64,000 nucleotides of DNA from JAIQFL01 sp035501495 (GTDB taxonomy: Bacteria > Acidobacteriota > Terriglobia > Bryobacterales > Bryobacteraceae). Made by a program: the position numbers and the translations under genes. Under the pieces are notes generated by a model. The model had not been told where the DNA came from and searched no databases. It saw only the letters and a list, made by a program, of their open reading frames with translations. Positions 23,930 to 33,251 of the stretch are shown one piece after another (positions within the stretch are counted from its first letter, which is position 1; each line of letters begins with the position of its first letter). Location: NCBI GenBank assembly GCA_035501495.1, contig DATJWB010000279.1, positions 1-64,000 on the forward strand, in the 5' to 3' direction.

Positions 23930-26900
23930 ATGAATCCACGTAAGATTTTGCTCGCTCTGCTCCTTGCTTCGGCTTGCGCATTCGCGCAGGACCGCGGCAG
24001 CGCCACCGGAATCATCACCGATTCGTCGGGGGCGGCCATCCCCGATGCCGCGATCACGTTAAGAAATCCCTCGACCGGCGTCACCTTGAAGTTCAAGTCG
24101 GGCGCGGATGGCAGCTATACTTTTGCCTCTCTTCCGGCTGGCCTTTACATCATCACGGTAGAGAAGCAGGGCTTTCGAACCGCCGAGATCAAGGACGTCA
24201 ACATCGCCGTGAATACGGCCACCCGCACGGATATCCGCATGGAGATCGGCCAGGTGCAGGAGAAGGTGCAGGTGGAGGCGACCGTTTCCCAGTTGCAGAC
24301 GGACCGAAGCGATCTCGGAAAAGTCATCGATAAGCAGGCGATTGCCGATCTCCCCCTGTTCGTAAGCGGCGGCATGCGCAGCAACCTCGCTTTTGCGACG
24401 CTCACGCCTGGCGTACGGACCGACCTCTCCCAGGATGTGGAAACCACCGGCGGCGCCCCCGTAATGGGCGGAGGCACCAGCGGGTCGAACACCAGCCTGC
24501 TGGTGGACGGCGGAGAAGCCACCAGCCAGCGCCGCAATGATCCCCAGATGCGCGTCACCAGCGTCGAAGGCATCGAGGAGTTCAAAGTGCAGAACGGCGC
24601 CTACTCCGCGGAGTATGGCCACACCTCCAACGGCATCCTGAACTACACCACGAGGTCGGGCACCAACGAGTTCCACGGGACGATGTTCGTACAAATCCGC
24701 AACCAGGCGCTCAATGCCAACGGATTCTTCTACGTTGCTCCGCTCCCCTCGGCGCAGACCGTGCACAACCAGAACGATGAGGCGGTCAGCATCGGCGGTC
24801 CGATCTGGATCCCCAAGGTGGTGAATCTGCGCAACAAGGCGTTCTTCTTCTTTTCGGGAGAGCGGTCGCGAGCCAAGGACATCGTATCCAGCGCGTTGTT
24901 AAGTGTCCCCACGGCTGCCGCGCGGCAGGGCGATTTCACCGGCTATCTCGGCTCCAACGGCCAGCCCATCGTGATTTACAACCCATTCGATGGAGCGGGC
25001 AATGTCCTGTCGAACGCCAATGCGCGCGTGCCCTTCCCGGGTAACCTGATCCCCAAGTCGATGATCAATCCGGTGACGGCATTGCTGCTCAGCTATGAGC
25101 CTCTGCCGCAGAATCCGAATGCGTTCATCAACAACAATCCGGTGGTGAATACCGGGCAGCGCGACCCCGGTGAGAACCAGGGCGTCTACGCGATCAAGGG
25201 CGATTACAATCCGAACGACAAGATGCGATTCAACGGTCTGTTCAGCCGGCAGTACTTCAATGGCTGCCAGATCTGCCTGGGCCCCATCCCCGGACCGGAG
25301 GGAGAGGGATTCCAGGAGGCCTTCGACAACAAGTATGTGTCGTTCAACATGGACTATGTCATTCGTCCGACCTTCCTCAATCAGTTCAGCTTCAACTATT
25401 ACCAGCGCGACGGCACGGAGGCGGGCAACGAGAGGCTTGGGGCCAACACCGGAACTTATGGGATGGCGACGGAAATACCGGGCAACCCGAGCTATGTCAA
25501 AGCGCCGAATTACACCTCGTACGACACGTCAGGCAACGGTTTCGGGAATTACAACAGCTTCGTGCAGACCTTCTCGCCCAGCCGGACCTACGGCATCCGG
25601 GAAGGCATGACTCTGATCAAAGGCAAGCACACATTCAAATTCGGATTTAACTATCTGCGCATGAATTACGGCCGCTCGGATTGTAACGGCTGCGGCGGGG
25701 AAATCGGTTTCAACAGTACGGCGACCTCGAACCCATCGGTGAGCGGCACAACGGGCGCCGATCTCGCATCGTTCCTCCTCGGACTGGGCAACAGCGGCCT
25801 GTTCAACTTCAACGGCAACATCAATTACGTCTACCCCTACTATGCCTGGTATTTCCAGGACGATTTCAAAGTGAGCCGCAAACTCACGCTCAACTTGGGG
25901 CTGCGCTACGACCTGCCTCTTGCCCGGCGAGAACCCCACGGCCAGAGCAGTAACTTCGATGCCTACATTCCCAACCCGTCCGCGGGGAATCTTCTGGGCG
26001 CGCTGATCTTTGCCGGGAGCGGGCAAGGCCGCAGCGGTCTCAGCTCCATTCTGCAGCACCGTACCACGGCATTCGGCCCACGCGCCGGGTTCGCCTATCA
26101 GGTGACACCGAAGACGGTCTTACGCGCCGGCGGCGCCATCTACTACAACTCCAACAAGGAGGATGGAAACGCCGACGGCGGCATTCAGGGATTCGGCGGC
26201 AACTTCAACGCCCCGGCCAATTACTTCTCCTCGGGCATCTCCATCCTGCTTCCCAACGGGAGCAATAATTCCATGGCGGGCTTCCTTCCCTACAATAGCC
26301 TGATCGCCGCGGCCAGCCCCCCGCAGGTCAACCCGTCGCTGATCAATTTCGGAAGTCCGAGCTATTTTTCCGACGGCAAGGTGGGCCAGTACTACGATTT
26401 CAACTTCACCGTCGAGCAGAGCATCACGCCGGCCACCATTGCGCGCGCCAGCTTCCATGCCACTTACGGGAATGAGACTCAGTCGAGCCAGCAGTTCAAT
26501 CAGCTCAACCCAAAGTACATTCCGATTTATGGGAATCTCCTGACTCAGTCGCTCAGTTCGCTGATCAGCGCCAACGGGACGATCACCAATTCCGTATTGA
26601 CCGCGAACGGATACACGCTGCCGTACGCCAGCTATCCGCTCACCCAGACACTCGCAAATTCACTCGAGCCGTTCCCGCAGTATGGGAGCATCAATGGCAC
26701 CACCAACGGCGGCCACAGCACGTACAATGCCCTGGAGACTCAGATCTCACACAGCTTCTCCAAGGGGCTGTTTACGCAGATCTCCTACACGTTCTCGAAG
26801 TGGTTCGCCGATAACACTTCTCCGAACGTTTACGCCTTCAACCGCGAGAAGGATCTCAGCGGCTCCGACCGGCCCCACATCCTGGCAATCGGTTACGTGT

Positions 26901-27430
26901 ACGATCTGCCGTTTGGAAAAGGCAGGCAGTTGGGAGGCACCTGGAATCCGGCCTTGAATGCGCTGTTGGGCGGCTGGAAGGTGTCCGGCGTTCAACAGTA
27001 TCAGAGCGGTACCCCGTTCGGAGTGGGCTGCGGCCAGAACTTGTACGGCGCCGGAGCGGCGCGTTGCAGTCTCAACCCCGGAGTCCCCCTGCTCAATCCG
27101 AGCTGGGATCCTTCGTCCGGCTCCAGTTCGTACCTGAATAAAGCGGCGTTCTTCCAGCCGGCGAACGGAGTTTTCGGTACACTCGGGGCGGTGGTGCCCG
27201 GGCTGAGAAATCCGAAGCAGTTTAACGAGAACATCGCGCTCAGCAAGGTCTTCCCGCTCGGTGGTGAGCGAAGGACGCTGGAGTTCCGGGGATCGGCACA
27301 GAACATAGCGAACCGCCATTGGCTGACGGGAATCAACACTACCATCACCAGTTCGGCGTTCGGCACATTCTCCAACCCGCAGGCCGAATTGCCGCGCAAT
27401 ATCGAGTTCAGCCTGCGGTTCCGGTTCTAG
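23930..27430 (+). CDS. TonB-dependent-receptor-like outer-membrane protein (CarboxypepD_reg/Oar type)
   Basis: An 1166-residue protein from ATG 23930 (AGGAGG 10 nt upstream; an in-frame TTG at 23921 is too close to it). A signal peptide (KILLALLLASACAFA) is followed by a carboxypeptidase-regulatory-like domain (ATGIITDSSGAAIPDAAITL), a plug-like region (LLVDGGEATSQRRND, VEGIEEFKVQNGAYSAEYG) and a long beta-barrel ending in ...IEFSLRFRF, with the C-terminal Phe expected of an outer-membrane barrel. It is typical of the large acidobacterial Oar-like family. It probably imports or binds an oligomeric nutrient; the ligand is unknown. Three co-directional genes follow. Confidence 0.93.
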   Translation: MNPRKILLALLLASACAFAQDRGSATGIITDSSGAAIPDAAITLRNPSTGVTLKFKSGADGSYTFASLPAGLYIITVEKQGFRTAEIKDVNIAVNTATRTDIRMEIGQVQEKVQVEATVSQLQTDRSDLGKVIDKQAIADLPLFVSGGMRSNLAFATLTPGVRTDLSQDVETTGGAPVMGGGTSGSNTSLLVDGGEATSQRRNDPQMRVTSVEGIEEFKVQNGAYSAEYGHTSNGILNYTTRSGTNEFHGTMFVQIRNQALNANGFFYVAPLPSAQTVHNQNDEAVSIGGPIWIPKVVNLRNKAFFFFSGERSRAKDIVSSALLSVPTAAARQGDFTGYLGSNGQPIVIYNPFDGAGNVLSNANARVPFPGNLIPKSMINPVTALLLSYEPLPQNPNAFINNNPVVNTGQRDPGENQGVYAIKGDYNPNDKMRFNGLFSRQYFNGCQICLGPIPGPEGEGFQEAFDNKYVSFNMDYVIRPTFLNQFSFNYYQRDGTEAGNERLGANTGTYGMATEIPGNPSYVKAPNYTSYDTSGNGFGNYNSFVQTFSPSRTYGIREGMTLIKGKHTFKFGFNYLRMNYGRSDCNGCGGEIGFNSTATSNPSVSGTTGADLASFLLGLGNSGLFNFNGNINYVYPYYAWYFQDDFKVSRKLTLNLGLRYDLPLARREPHGQSSNFDAYIPNPSAGNLLGALIFAGSGQGRSGLSSILQHRTTAFGPRAGFAYQVTPKTVLRAGGAIYYNSNKEDGNADGGIQGFGGNFNAPANYFSSGISILLPNGSNNSMAGFLPYNSLIAAASPPQVNPSLINFGSPSYFSDGKVGQYYDFNFTVEQSITPATIARASFHATYGNETQSSQQFNQLNPKYIPIYGNLLTQSLSSLISANGTITNSVLTANGYTLPYASYPLTQTLANSLEPFPQYGSINGTTNGGHSTYNALETQISHSFSKGLFTQISYTFSKWFADNTSPNVYAFNREKDLSGSDRPHILAIGYVYDLPFGKGRQLGGTWNPALNALLGGWKVSGVQQYQSGTPFGVGCGQNLYGAGAARCSLNPGVPLLNPSWDPSSGSSSYLNKAAFFQPANGVFGTLGAVVPGLRNPKQFNENIALSKVFPLGGERRTLEFRGSAQNIANRHWLTGINTTITSSAFGTFSNPQAELPRNIEFSLRFRF

Positions 27431-27442
27431 GCTGGCCTGATC

Positions 27443-28741
27443 GTGGGAATCAACCGGACACTGGGGGCTGGTTGGGGCGCGCTCCTGCTGCTGCTGGCGG
27501 GTTGGCCGTCAGCGCGAGGCGCCGACGATTACTTCCCACCCCCCGACAGCGAAGGCGGCTGGCGGACGTTAAAGGACGCCGCCCAGATCCGCAAAATCGC
27601 CGGCATGGACCTGACGCGCCTCGACTACGCATTCGAGTATGCGTCCCGCACGAGCCAGCATGGCGGACTGCTGGTAGTGCGCCACGGTTACCTGGTTTAC
27701 GAGAAGTATTACGGCAAAGGCAGCCGGATGGCTACGCCGGTGGTGGCTTCGTGCGCCAAAGCGTTCACCAGCATCGCCTGCGGCATCATGCTGCACGAGT
27801 ACCAGGACAAATTCCCGCAGGGGCTGGACACCAAGGTCTTCACACAGCGATACCTCCCCGAGGCATTCCCTCTCGACGATCCACGGAAAGCGGACATCAC
27901 GCTCGGGCAGTTGCTGTCCATGGGCGCGGGCTTGCACGGCGAAGGGAGCAATCCCGGCTTCGTCAATGGCGTGCCGTCGGTGAAACTGGAGCCTCTGGGC
28001 GGGCGCGGAGGCCGCGGCGGAGGACAAGGGCCGGGGCAGCCACGCGCCTTCGATCCCAACCAGCAGGACCAGAGCGCTCTCCACACGCCGTTGTGGACCG
28101 ATCCGGGCGCGGGCTACTCCTACACTTCGCAATCGCCGCACATCGCCTCGATCGTGTTGCGCCACATCTCCGGCATGGAGATGCAGGAGTACATCGACAA
28201 GAAGCTGGCCCAGCCCGAAGGGTGGGGCCAGTGGGGCTGGGGTGTATATCGCGGCGAGAACAAGCTCCACACCACCGGCGGCGCCGATATCGCGATGCAC
28301 GCCACGGACTTTCTGAGGTTCGAATACGCCATCCTGCACAAGGGCAAGTGGGGCAAGCAGCAGTTGATCCCGGCGGACTACGTGGAAGCGTGCGGCAAGC
28401 CATCCCCATATCAGAAACACGCGCCCATGAGTTTGATGTGGGAGGTGAATGCCGACGGCCACCTGGCGGGCGCCCCGCGCGACGCATTCTTCAAGTCCGG
28501 CGGGGGCGGATTCGGTGTGGTGGTCATACCTTCGCTGGACATGGTGATCTACAAAATGGCCGGCAGCGACCGCCAATACGATCCCGCCCTGACCCACATC
28601 CCCCAGGACTACAAGTATTACAATGGCTCCCGCGACCAGTGGAAGCCCGCCGATAGAAGCCAGTTCAGCGATGGGCCGATCGGCACGGACGACGGACTGC
28701 GGCGCACCATTGAAATGGTGGTGGGGGCCGTGGTCCAATAA
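27443..28741 (+). CDS. Exported beta-lactamase-fold serine hydrolase
   Basis: A 432-residue protein from GTG 27443 with signal peptide LLLLLAGWPSARGADD. The SxxK motif is SCAK in VVASCAKAFTSIACG. The second-motif position is GYSYTSQSPH, and a third-motif-like GGGGFGVVVIPSLD occurs near the C-terminus. Substrate unknown; such proteins include esterases (CubicO type). An Arg/Gly-rich insert (LGGRGGRGGGQGPGQPR, nucleotides about 27997-28045) sits between motifs. It begins 12 nt after the receptor gene and precedes the DUF1549 gene, so it probably belongs to the same operon. Confidence 0.87.
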   Translation: MGINRTLGAGWGALLLLLAGWPSARGADDYFPPPDSEGGWRTLKDAAQIRKIAGMDLTRLDYAFEYASRTSQHGGLLVVRHGYLVYEKYYGKGSRMATPVVASCAKAFTSIACGIMLHEYQDKFPQGLDTKVFTQRYLPEAFPLDDPRKADITLGQLLSMGAGLHGEGSNPGFVNGVPSVKLEPLGGRGGRGGGQGPGQPRAFDPNQQDQSALHTPLWTDPGAGYSYTSQSPHIASIVLRHISGMEMQEYIDKKLAQPEGWGQWGWGVYRGENKLHTTGGADIAMHATDFLRFEYAILHKGKWGKQQLIPADYVEACGKPSPYQKHAPMSLMWEVNADGHLAGAPRDAFFKSGGGGFGVVVIPSLDMVIYKMAGSDRQYDPALTHIPQDYKYYNGSRDQWKPADRSQFSDGPIGTDDGLRRTIEMVVGAVVQ

Positions 28742-28811
28742 GCGCCCCCAGGTCATAGGTGTTACGATTATTAAGACAGGGCCTGAGGGAGGTCCAAGGA
28801 GGGTTCCGCTC

Positions 28812-30989
28812 GTGTCTTCCCGCTTGCGCCGGCTTCCGCCCGCGCTGTTTCTATCTGCCTTCGTTTGTATCACGGCATTTTCTGCCGGCAATGAGAACGA
28901 GTTGTGGGTATTGAAGCCGGTGGTGCGTCCGGCGGTCCCGGCTGGCGTAACGCAGTCGCAGAACCCCATCGATGCCTTTTTGGCCGCCGAATACAAGGCC
29001 AAGGGGCTGCACCCGGCGCCTCCCGCTGACAAGCGCGTGCTCGCGCGCCGGCTCTACATGGACCTGATCGGCATTCCCCCCACGCCCGCCGAGCAGGATG
29101 CCTTCCTCACCGATAACTCTCCCGATGCTTACGAAAAGCTGGTGGATAAACTGCTCGCCAGCGACCAGCACGGTGTCCGGTACGCCCGGCATTGGCTGGA
29201 CGTCCTGCGGTACGCCGATCAGGACGAGCGCATGCTGGCGGCGGCGGGAATCCACTACTGGCGCGACTGGGTGATCTACGCGATCAACGGCAACATGCCG
29301 TACGACCAGTTCGTGCGGGCTATGTTGACGGGATACCGCACCAACGAGCGCACCTCGATTTCCGCCACCGGGTACCGCCAGAAGCTCGAGGCTCGCCCCG
29401 AGGACATGTACGCGCTGGGATTCCTGGCGCGCGGGGATGTGATTCGCGACAACCACGAAGTCCACGAAATGCCGATTACGGCGGTGGAAACGGTCTCCAC
29501 CGCGTTTATGGGCTTGACGGTGGGGTGCGCCAAGTGCCACGACCACATGTACGACCCGATCAAGCAGCGGGACTTTTATTCGATGAAGGCGTTGTTCGAT
29601 CCGCTCGAGATCAAGAAGGTCACGCTCGCAACGCCCGAGCAGATTCTGGCCGCCGCGAAGAACACCGACGAGACCGCCAGGAAACGCGAGCCCATCGAGG
29701 CCGCCGTCAATGCGCTGATCGAGCCCTACCGCAAGAAACTCTATGACGACCGCGTCGCCATGCTGCCGCCGGACGTTAAGACCGTCATCCTGAAGCCCGA
29801 GACGGATCGCACGCCGGCGGAAATGAAGATTGCCGATGATTACTTCCCTGTCCTGCGCATCGACGCCGACAAGATCATGGAAGTCATGCCGGATGGCGAC
29901 AAGGCGAAATACAAGGAACTGCAAACGCAACTGCAGCAGGTGGGAGGTGGTGGAAGAGGCGGGCGCGGCGGCGGTGCTTTACCCGCATTCTGGACCGTAG
30001 AGATTAACCCGAAGCTCGCAGAGGAGCCGAGCTACATCCTCACTAGCGGCGATCCCGACCGTCCGGAGAAAGACAAGCCCGTCAAACCGGGCTGGCCTTT
30101 CATGCCCGCAAAGGTGGACATGCGCGACGGCCCGCTGGACGCGTTTGCCAGGTGGCTCACCGCTCCGGAGAACCCCATGTTCGCCCGGGTGGCGGTGAAC
30201 CGGCTCTGGCAGTGGCATTTCGGCGAGGGCTTGCAGAAGACCTCCAGCGATTTTGGAAAGCTTGGCGGTACTCCTTCGAATCCGCAGTTGCTCGATTGGC
30301 TGGCCGCCGAATTCGTGGCACGCGGCTTCGACATGAAGGCCATGCAGAAGTTGATGGTGACTTCCGACGCATACCAGATGGCATCCGAGGAAGATCCGGC
30401 GATGATGACCGCCAACAACAAGGTCGATCCGCAGAATGCCTGCCTGTGGCGCTTCCGCCTGCAGCGCCTGGAAGCCGAGCCTCTGTGGGATTCCATTCTG
30501 GCGGCGGCGGGGACTCTGGATACCACGGTGGGCGGCGCGTCGTTCAGCATCGGCGCCGTCGGACAGCCGCGCCGCGGCGGCAGGGGCGGCGGTGGATCGC
30601 AGAATACCAATCGCCGGGGCGCGTACATGTCACGCGGATTCTCTCCGAGCGCCGACATCACGCCGATCTTCCTGCAGGCGTTCGACGTCGATGACGGACG
30701 CGTCCCCTGCCCGATGCGCACCCAAACGGTGACCGCGCCGCAGGGGCTCTTCATGATGAACGGCGAAGAAGTGGATAACGCCTCGAAGAAGCTGGCGGAA
30801 CGCGTGATGAAGGAGGCCGGCGGCGATTTGAAGGCGGCAGTCAACCTGGCGTACCGGATCACGCTGGAGCGCCCGCCGAGCGCGTCGGAAGAGGATCTCG
30901 CGCTGAGCTACCTGAAGGGCGACCCGGAGAGGATGAAAAACTTTGCCTGGCTGCTGTTTAACCTGGATGAGTTCCTGTTCACGAGGTAA
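28812..30989 (+). CDS. DUF1549/DUF1553 (PSD1-type) secreted protein
   Basis: A 725-residue protein starting at GTG 28812, chosen because AAGGAGGG lies 8 nt upstream and a signal peptide follows (LPPALFLSAFVCITAFSAG). The open frame runs back to 28623 only as a shadow. The N-terminal DUF1549 region includes LARRLYMDLIGIPPTPAEQD and HWLDVLRYADQDE. A haem-like CxxCH lies in VGCAKCHDHMYDP near residue 240. The C-terminal DUF1553 region includes FARVAVNRLWQWHFGEGLQ. Two Gly/Arg-rich loops are present (29941-29983, 30560-30605). The family is abundant in Planctomycetes and Acidobacteria and always travels with DUF1501; the biochemical role is unsettled. Confidence 0.9.
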   Translation: MSSRLRRLPPALFLSAFVCITAFSAGNENELWVLKPVVRPAVPAGVTQSQNPIDAFLAAEYKAKGLHPAPPADKRVLARRLYMDLIGIPPTPAEQDAFLTDNSPDAYEKLVDKLLASDQHGVRYARHWLDVLRYADQDERMLAAAGIHYWRDWVIYAINGNMPYDQFVRAMLTGYRTNERTSISATGYRQKLEARPEDMYALGFLARGDVIRDNHEVHEMPITAVETVSTAFMGLTVGCAKCHDHMYDPIKQRDFYSMKALFDPLEIKKVTLATPEQILAAAKNTDETARKREPIEAAVNALIEPYRKKLYDDRVAMLPPDVKTVILKPETDRTPAEMKIADDYFPVLRIDADKIMEVMPDGDKAKYKELQTQLQQVGGGGRGGRGGGALPAFWTVEINPKLAEEPSYILTSGDPDRPEKDKPVKPGWPFMPAKVDMRDGPLDAFARWLTAPENPMFARVAVNRLWQWHFGEGLQKTSSDFGKLGGTPSNPQLLDWLAAEFVARGFDMKAMQKLMVTSDAYQMASEEDPAMMTANNKVDPQNACLWRFRLQRLEAEPLWDSILAAAGTLDTTVGGASFSIGAVGQPRRGGRGGGGSQNTNRRGAYMSRGFSPSADITPIFLQAFDVDDGRVPCPMRTQTVTAPQGLFMMNGEEVDNASKKLAERVMKEAGGDLKAAVNLAYRITLERPPSASEEDLALSYLKGDPERMKNFAWLLFNLDEFLFTR

Positions 30990-30992
30990 GCG

Positions 30993-32399
30993 ATGGGAGA
31001 CCTGAGCAGTATCTTTCCGTGCGGGCGGATCGGACGGCGCGAATTGTTCAAATCCGCGGCCGGATTCATGGGATGTTTCATGGGCGGAGCGCTGGGAGCC
31101 ATGTGGGCCGAAGACGGCAAGATTCCCGACGTGCGCATCGCACCCACGCTGCCGGTGAAAGCGAAGTCGGTCATCTTTCTGTACATGTGCGGCGGTGTGA
31201 GCCACATCGACACCTTCGATGCCAAGGACAACAAGTGGGCCGGCAAGCTGATCGACGCCACCGGGTTCGGAGACAACGTCGCCGAGATGAAGCGCCCGGT
31301 GATCCCCATACTCCGCACATTCACGCGCTACGGCAAGTGCGGCAAACTGGTCTCCGACTGGTTCCCGAACATCGGCGGCGTGGTGGACGAAATCGCCTTC
31401 GTGCATTCGATGTGGTGCAACGAGGGCAATCACTTTCCGGCGGTCATCGAAACGCAGACCGGCCATCGAGGGCGCCAGTTCGACCACCCCTGTTTGGGAA
31501 GTTGGATCTCCTACGCCCTGGGAACTGCCAACAGGAATTTACCGACCTTCGTGAACATCGGGCGGCCGTCTTCGCCCGTGCAACTGACCGGCGGCTACCT
31601 GGGCGCTACGGTCGCGGCAACGCCGTTCCAGCCCGGGGATACGCCCATTCCCAACCTCAATCCTCCGAAAGGCACCACCCCGGCCGAGCGCGAACGCCAG
31701 ATGGAGATGCTGGCGTCGATGAACAAGGAGTTCCGCGAGCATTATTCGTTCAATTCGGATATCGCAGCCCGCGCCGGAGCTTACGAATTGGCCGCACGAA
31801 TGCAATTGTCCGCTCCGTCGGTAGTCGATTTTTCGAAGGAGCCGAAGAGCGTCCAGGATTTGTACGGGATCGGCGAGAAGGAGACGGATGATTTTGGACG
31901 GCAGCTCCTGCTCGCCCGCCGGCTCGCGGAACAGGGGGTGCGCTTCATCCAGCTTTGCCACGCCGGCGGCGGCAACGGGAAGTGGGATGCCCACGGCGAC
32001 ATGAAGGAACACGCGCCTTTGTGCCGCGCCACCGACAAGCCGATCGCGGGTCTGATCCATGACCTCAAGCAGCGCGGCATGCTGGACTCCACCCTGGTGG
32101 TCTGGACCAGTGAATTCGGCCGGAGCCCCTGGTCGCAGAACACCACCGGCCGGGATCACAATCCGCGAGGTTACACCTCGTGGCTGGCCGGCGGCGGGAT
32201 CAAGGGCGGTGTCAGCCATGGCAGCACCGACGATGTGGGCTATCGCGCCGAACAGAACAAACACTACTACAGCGACCTGCACGCCACGATTCTCAACCAG
32301 TTGGGGTTGGATTATCGCAAGATGACTTTGAACGTCTTCGGCCGCACGATGCGGCTGGTAGAAGACGGCGACGGCCCTATCAAAGAGATCCTCGCGTAG
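30993..32399 (+). CDS. DUF1501 Tat-exported protein (sulfatase/phosphatase-fold)
   Basis: A 468-residue protein beginning 3 nt after the PSD1-type gene. The N-terminus GRIGRRELFKSAAGFMG is a twin-arginine signal. The body has SVIFLYMCGGVSHIDTFDAK, the metal-site-like CGGVSHIDTFD, VWTSEFGRSPW and GRDHNPRGYTSWLAGGGIKG motifs typical of DUF1501. This family is related to alkaline-phosphatase-fold sulfatases, but the activity is not proven. In known genomes it partners with DUF1549/1553 proteins, as here. The dispersed repeat begins on the last base of its stop codon. Confidence 0.93.
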   Translation: MGDLSSIFPCGRIGRRELFKSAAGFMGCFMGGALGAMWAEDGKIPDVRIAPTLPVKAKSVIFLYMCGGVSHIDTFDAKDNKWAGKLIDATGFGDNVAEMKRPVIPILRTFTRYGKCGKLVSDWFPNIGGVVDEIAFVHSMWCNEGNHFPAVIETQTGHRGRQFDHPCLGSWISYALGTANRNLPTFVNIGRPSSPVQLTGGYLGATVAATPFQPGDTPIPNLNPPKGTTPAERERQMEMLASMNKEFREHYSFNSDIAARAGAYELAARMQLSAPSVVDFSKEPKSVQDLYGIGEKETDDFGRQLLLARRLAEQGVRFIQLCHAGGGNGKWDAHGDMKEHAPLCRATDKPIAGLIHDLKQRGMLDSTLVVWTSEFGRSPWSQNTTGRDHNPRGYTSWLAGGGIKGGVSHGSTDDVGYRAEQNKHYYSDLHATILNQLGLDYRKMTLNVFGRTMRLVEDGDGPIKEILA

Positions 32400-32442
32400 A
32401 TGTGGCGCAGGCACTCCTGCCAACGCTTTTTGGTCGCTACCG
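32399..32442 (+). repeat. Dispersed REP-like element, copy 3 (internally deleted)
   Basis: It begins GATGTGGCGCAGGCACTCCT on the last base of the DUF1501 stop codon, then GCCAACGCTTTTTGGTCGCT. The central CCGCGTCGGCACTCATG part of full copies is missing. Confidence 0.75.
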
Positions 32443-32480
32443 CGAAAGCATCTCGAGTGCTCGCGGCCGGCGGCACTGCC

Positions 32481-33251
32481 TCACCGCCGAGCCGACGGAT
32501 CGCCGGTAGGCGGAGGCGCGTGATCTTCTTTCGCCGGCGCGCCTAACAACTGGGTCAGGAGCGGTTTCAACGCATCGGCCCAGACCTGATATCCCGGTAA
32601 CGCCGGGTGGAGTTTGTCCGGGTTCATCATGCCCTCCCGCAGTTTTCCTTCGCCATCCGCGAGCTGCGCGTTGACGTTCAGGTAGCGGATCTTTCGGCCG
32701 TCGGCCATGCGCGCCAGGTTGGCGTTGATGCGGTCGATTTCGGGCATCACGTCCATGTTGTCATTGCGCGGGAAAATGGCCGTCAGGAGAATCACGGCAT
32801 TCGGCGCCTTCGCGTGGAGCGTGCGCAGAACCGCCTGAAGGCCGATCGTGACGTTGGAGACGGCGGAATCGGCGCCTTCGGGTGGAACTTGATTCCCCAC
32901 GTTGTTGGTGCCGGCCAGCAGCACAATCACCTTGGGGTTGACGCCATCCAGTTCGCCGTTTTCCAGGCGCCAGAGGATGTTCTCGATTTTGTCCGCGCCC
33001 CATCCGAAGTCGGCCGCATTCCAACCGAAGAAATTCTGGTTCCAGTTTTCCAGGAGGCGTGGATAGTCGGTCGCTCCCCATCGGCGCGTGATCGAGTCTC
33101 CTTCGAAATACACGTCGATGCGGCCCTGTTTCGCTTTGGCCAGAAGCTGCTCGTGGGCGATCCGCGAGTTCTGGTCGGACCGCGGGGCCGGCCGGTCGGC
33201 CTGCGCTGAGAGCAGCCAGGCCGCGGCCAGACCGGCGGCGAGCATCTTCAT
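32481..33251 (-). CDS. Secreted SGNH/GDSL hydrolase
   Basis: A 256-residue protein with signal peptide MKMLAAGLAAAWLLSAQA. SGNH blocks are complete: the nucleophile in VYFEGDSITRRWG (residues 47-59), a Gly in the ADFGWGADKI segment, Asn in VIVLLAGTNNVG, and DKLHPALPGY with the Asp-x-x-His pair near the C-terminus. Proteins of this layout deacetylate or de-esterify carbohydrates. Its ATG overlaps the TGA of the CE15 gene (ATGA), so the two are translated together. They probably act on the same esterified polysaccharide. Confidence 0.9.
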   Translation of the reverse strand: MKMLAAGLAAAWLLSAQADRPAPRSDQNSRIAHEQLLAKAKQGRIDVYFEGDSITRRWGATDYPRLLENWNQNFFGWNAADFGWGADKIENILWRLENGELDGVNPKVIVLLAGTNNVGNQVPPEGADSAVSNVTIGLQAVLRTLHAKAPNAVILLTAIFPRNDNMDVMPEIDRINANLARMADGRKIRYLNVNAQLADGEGKLREGMMNPDKLHPALPGYQVWADALKPLLTQLLGAPAKEDHAPPPTGDPSARR

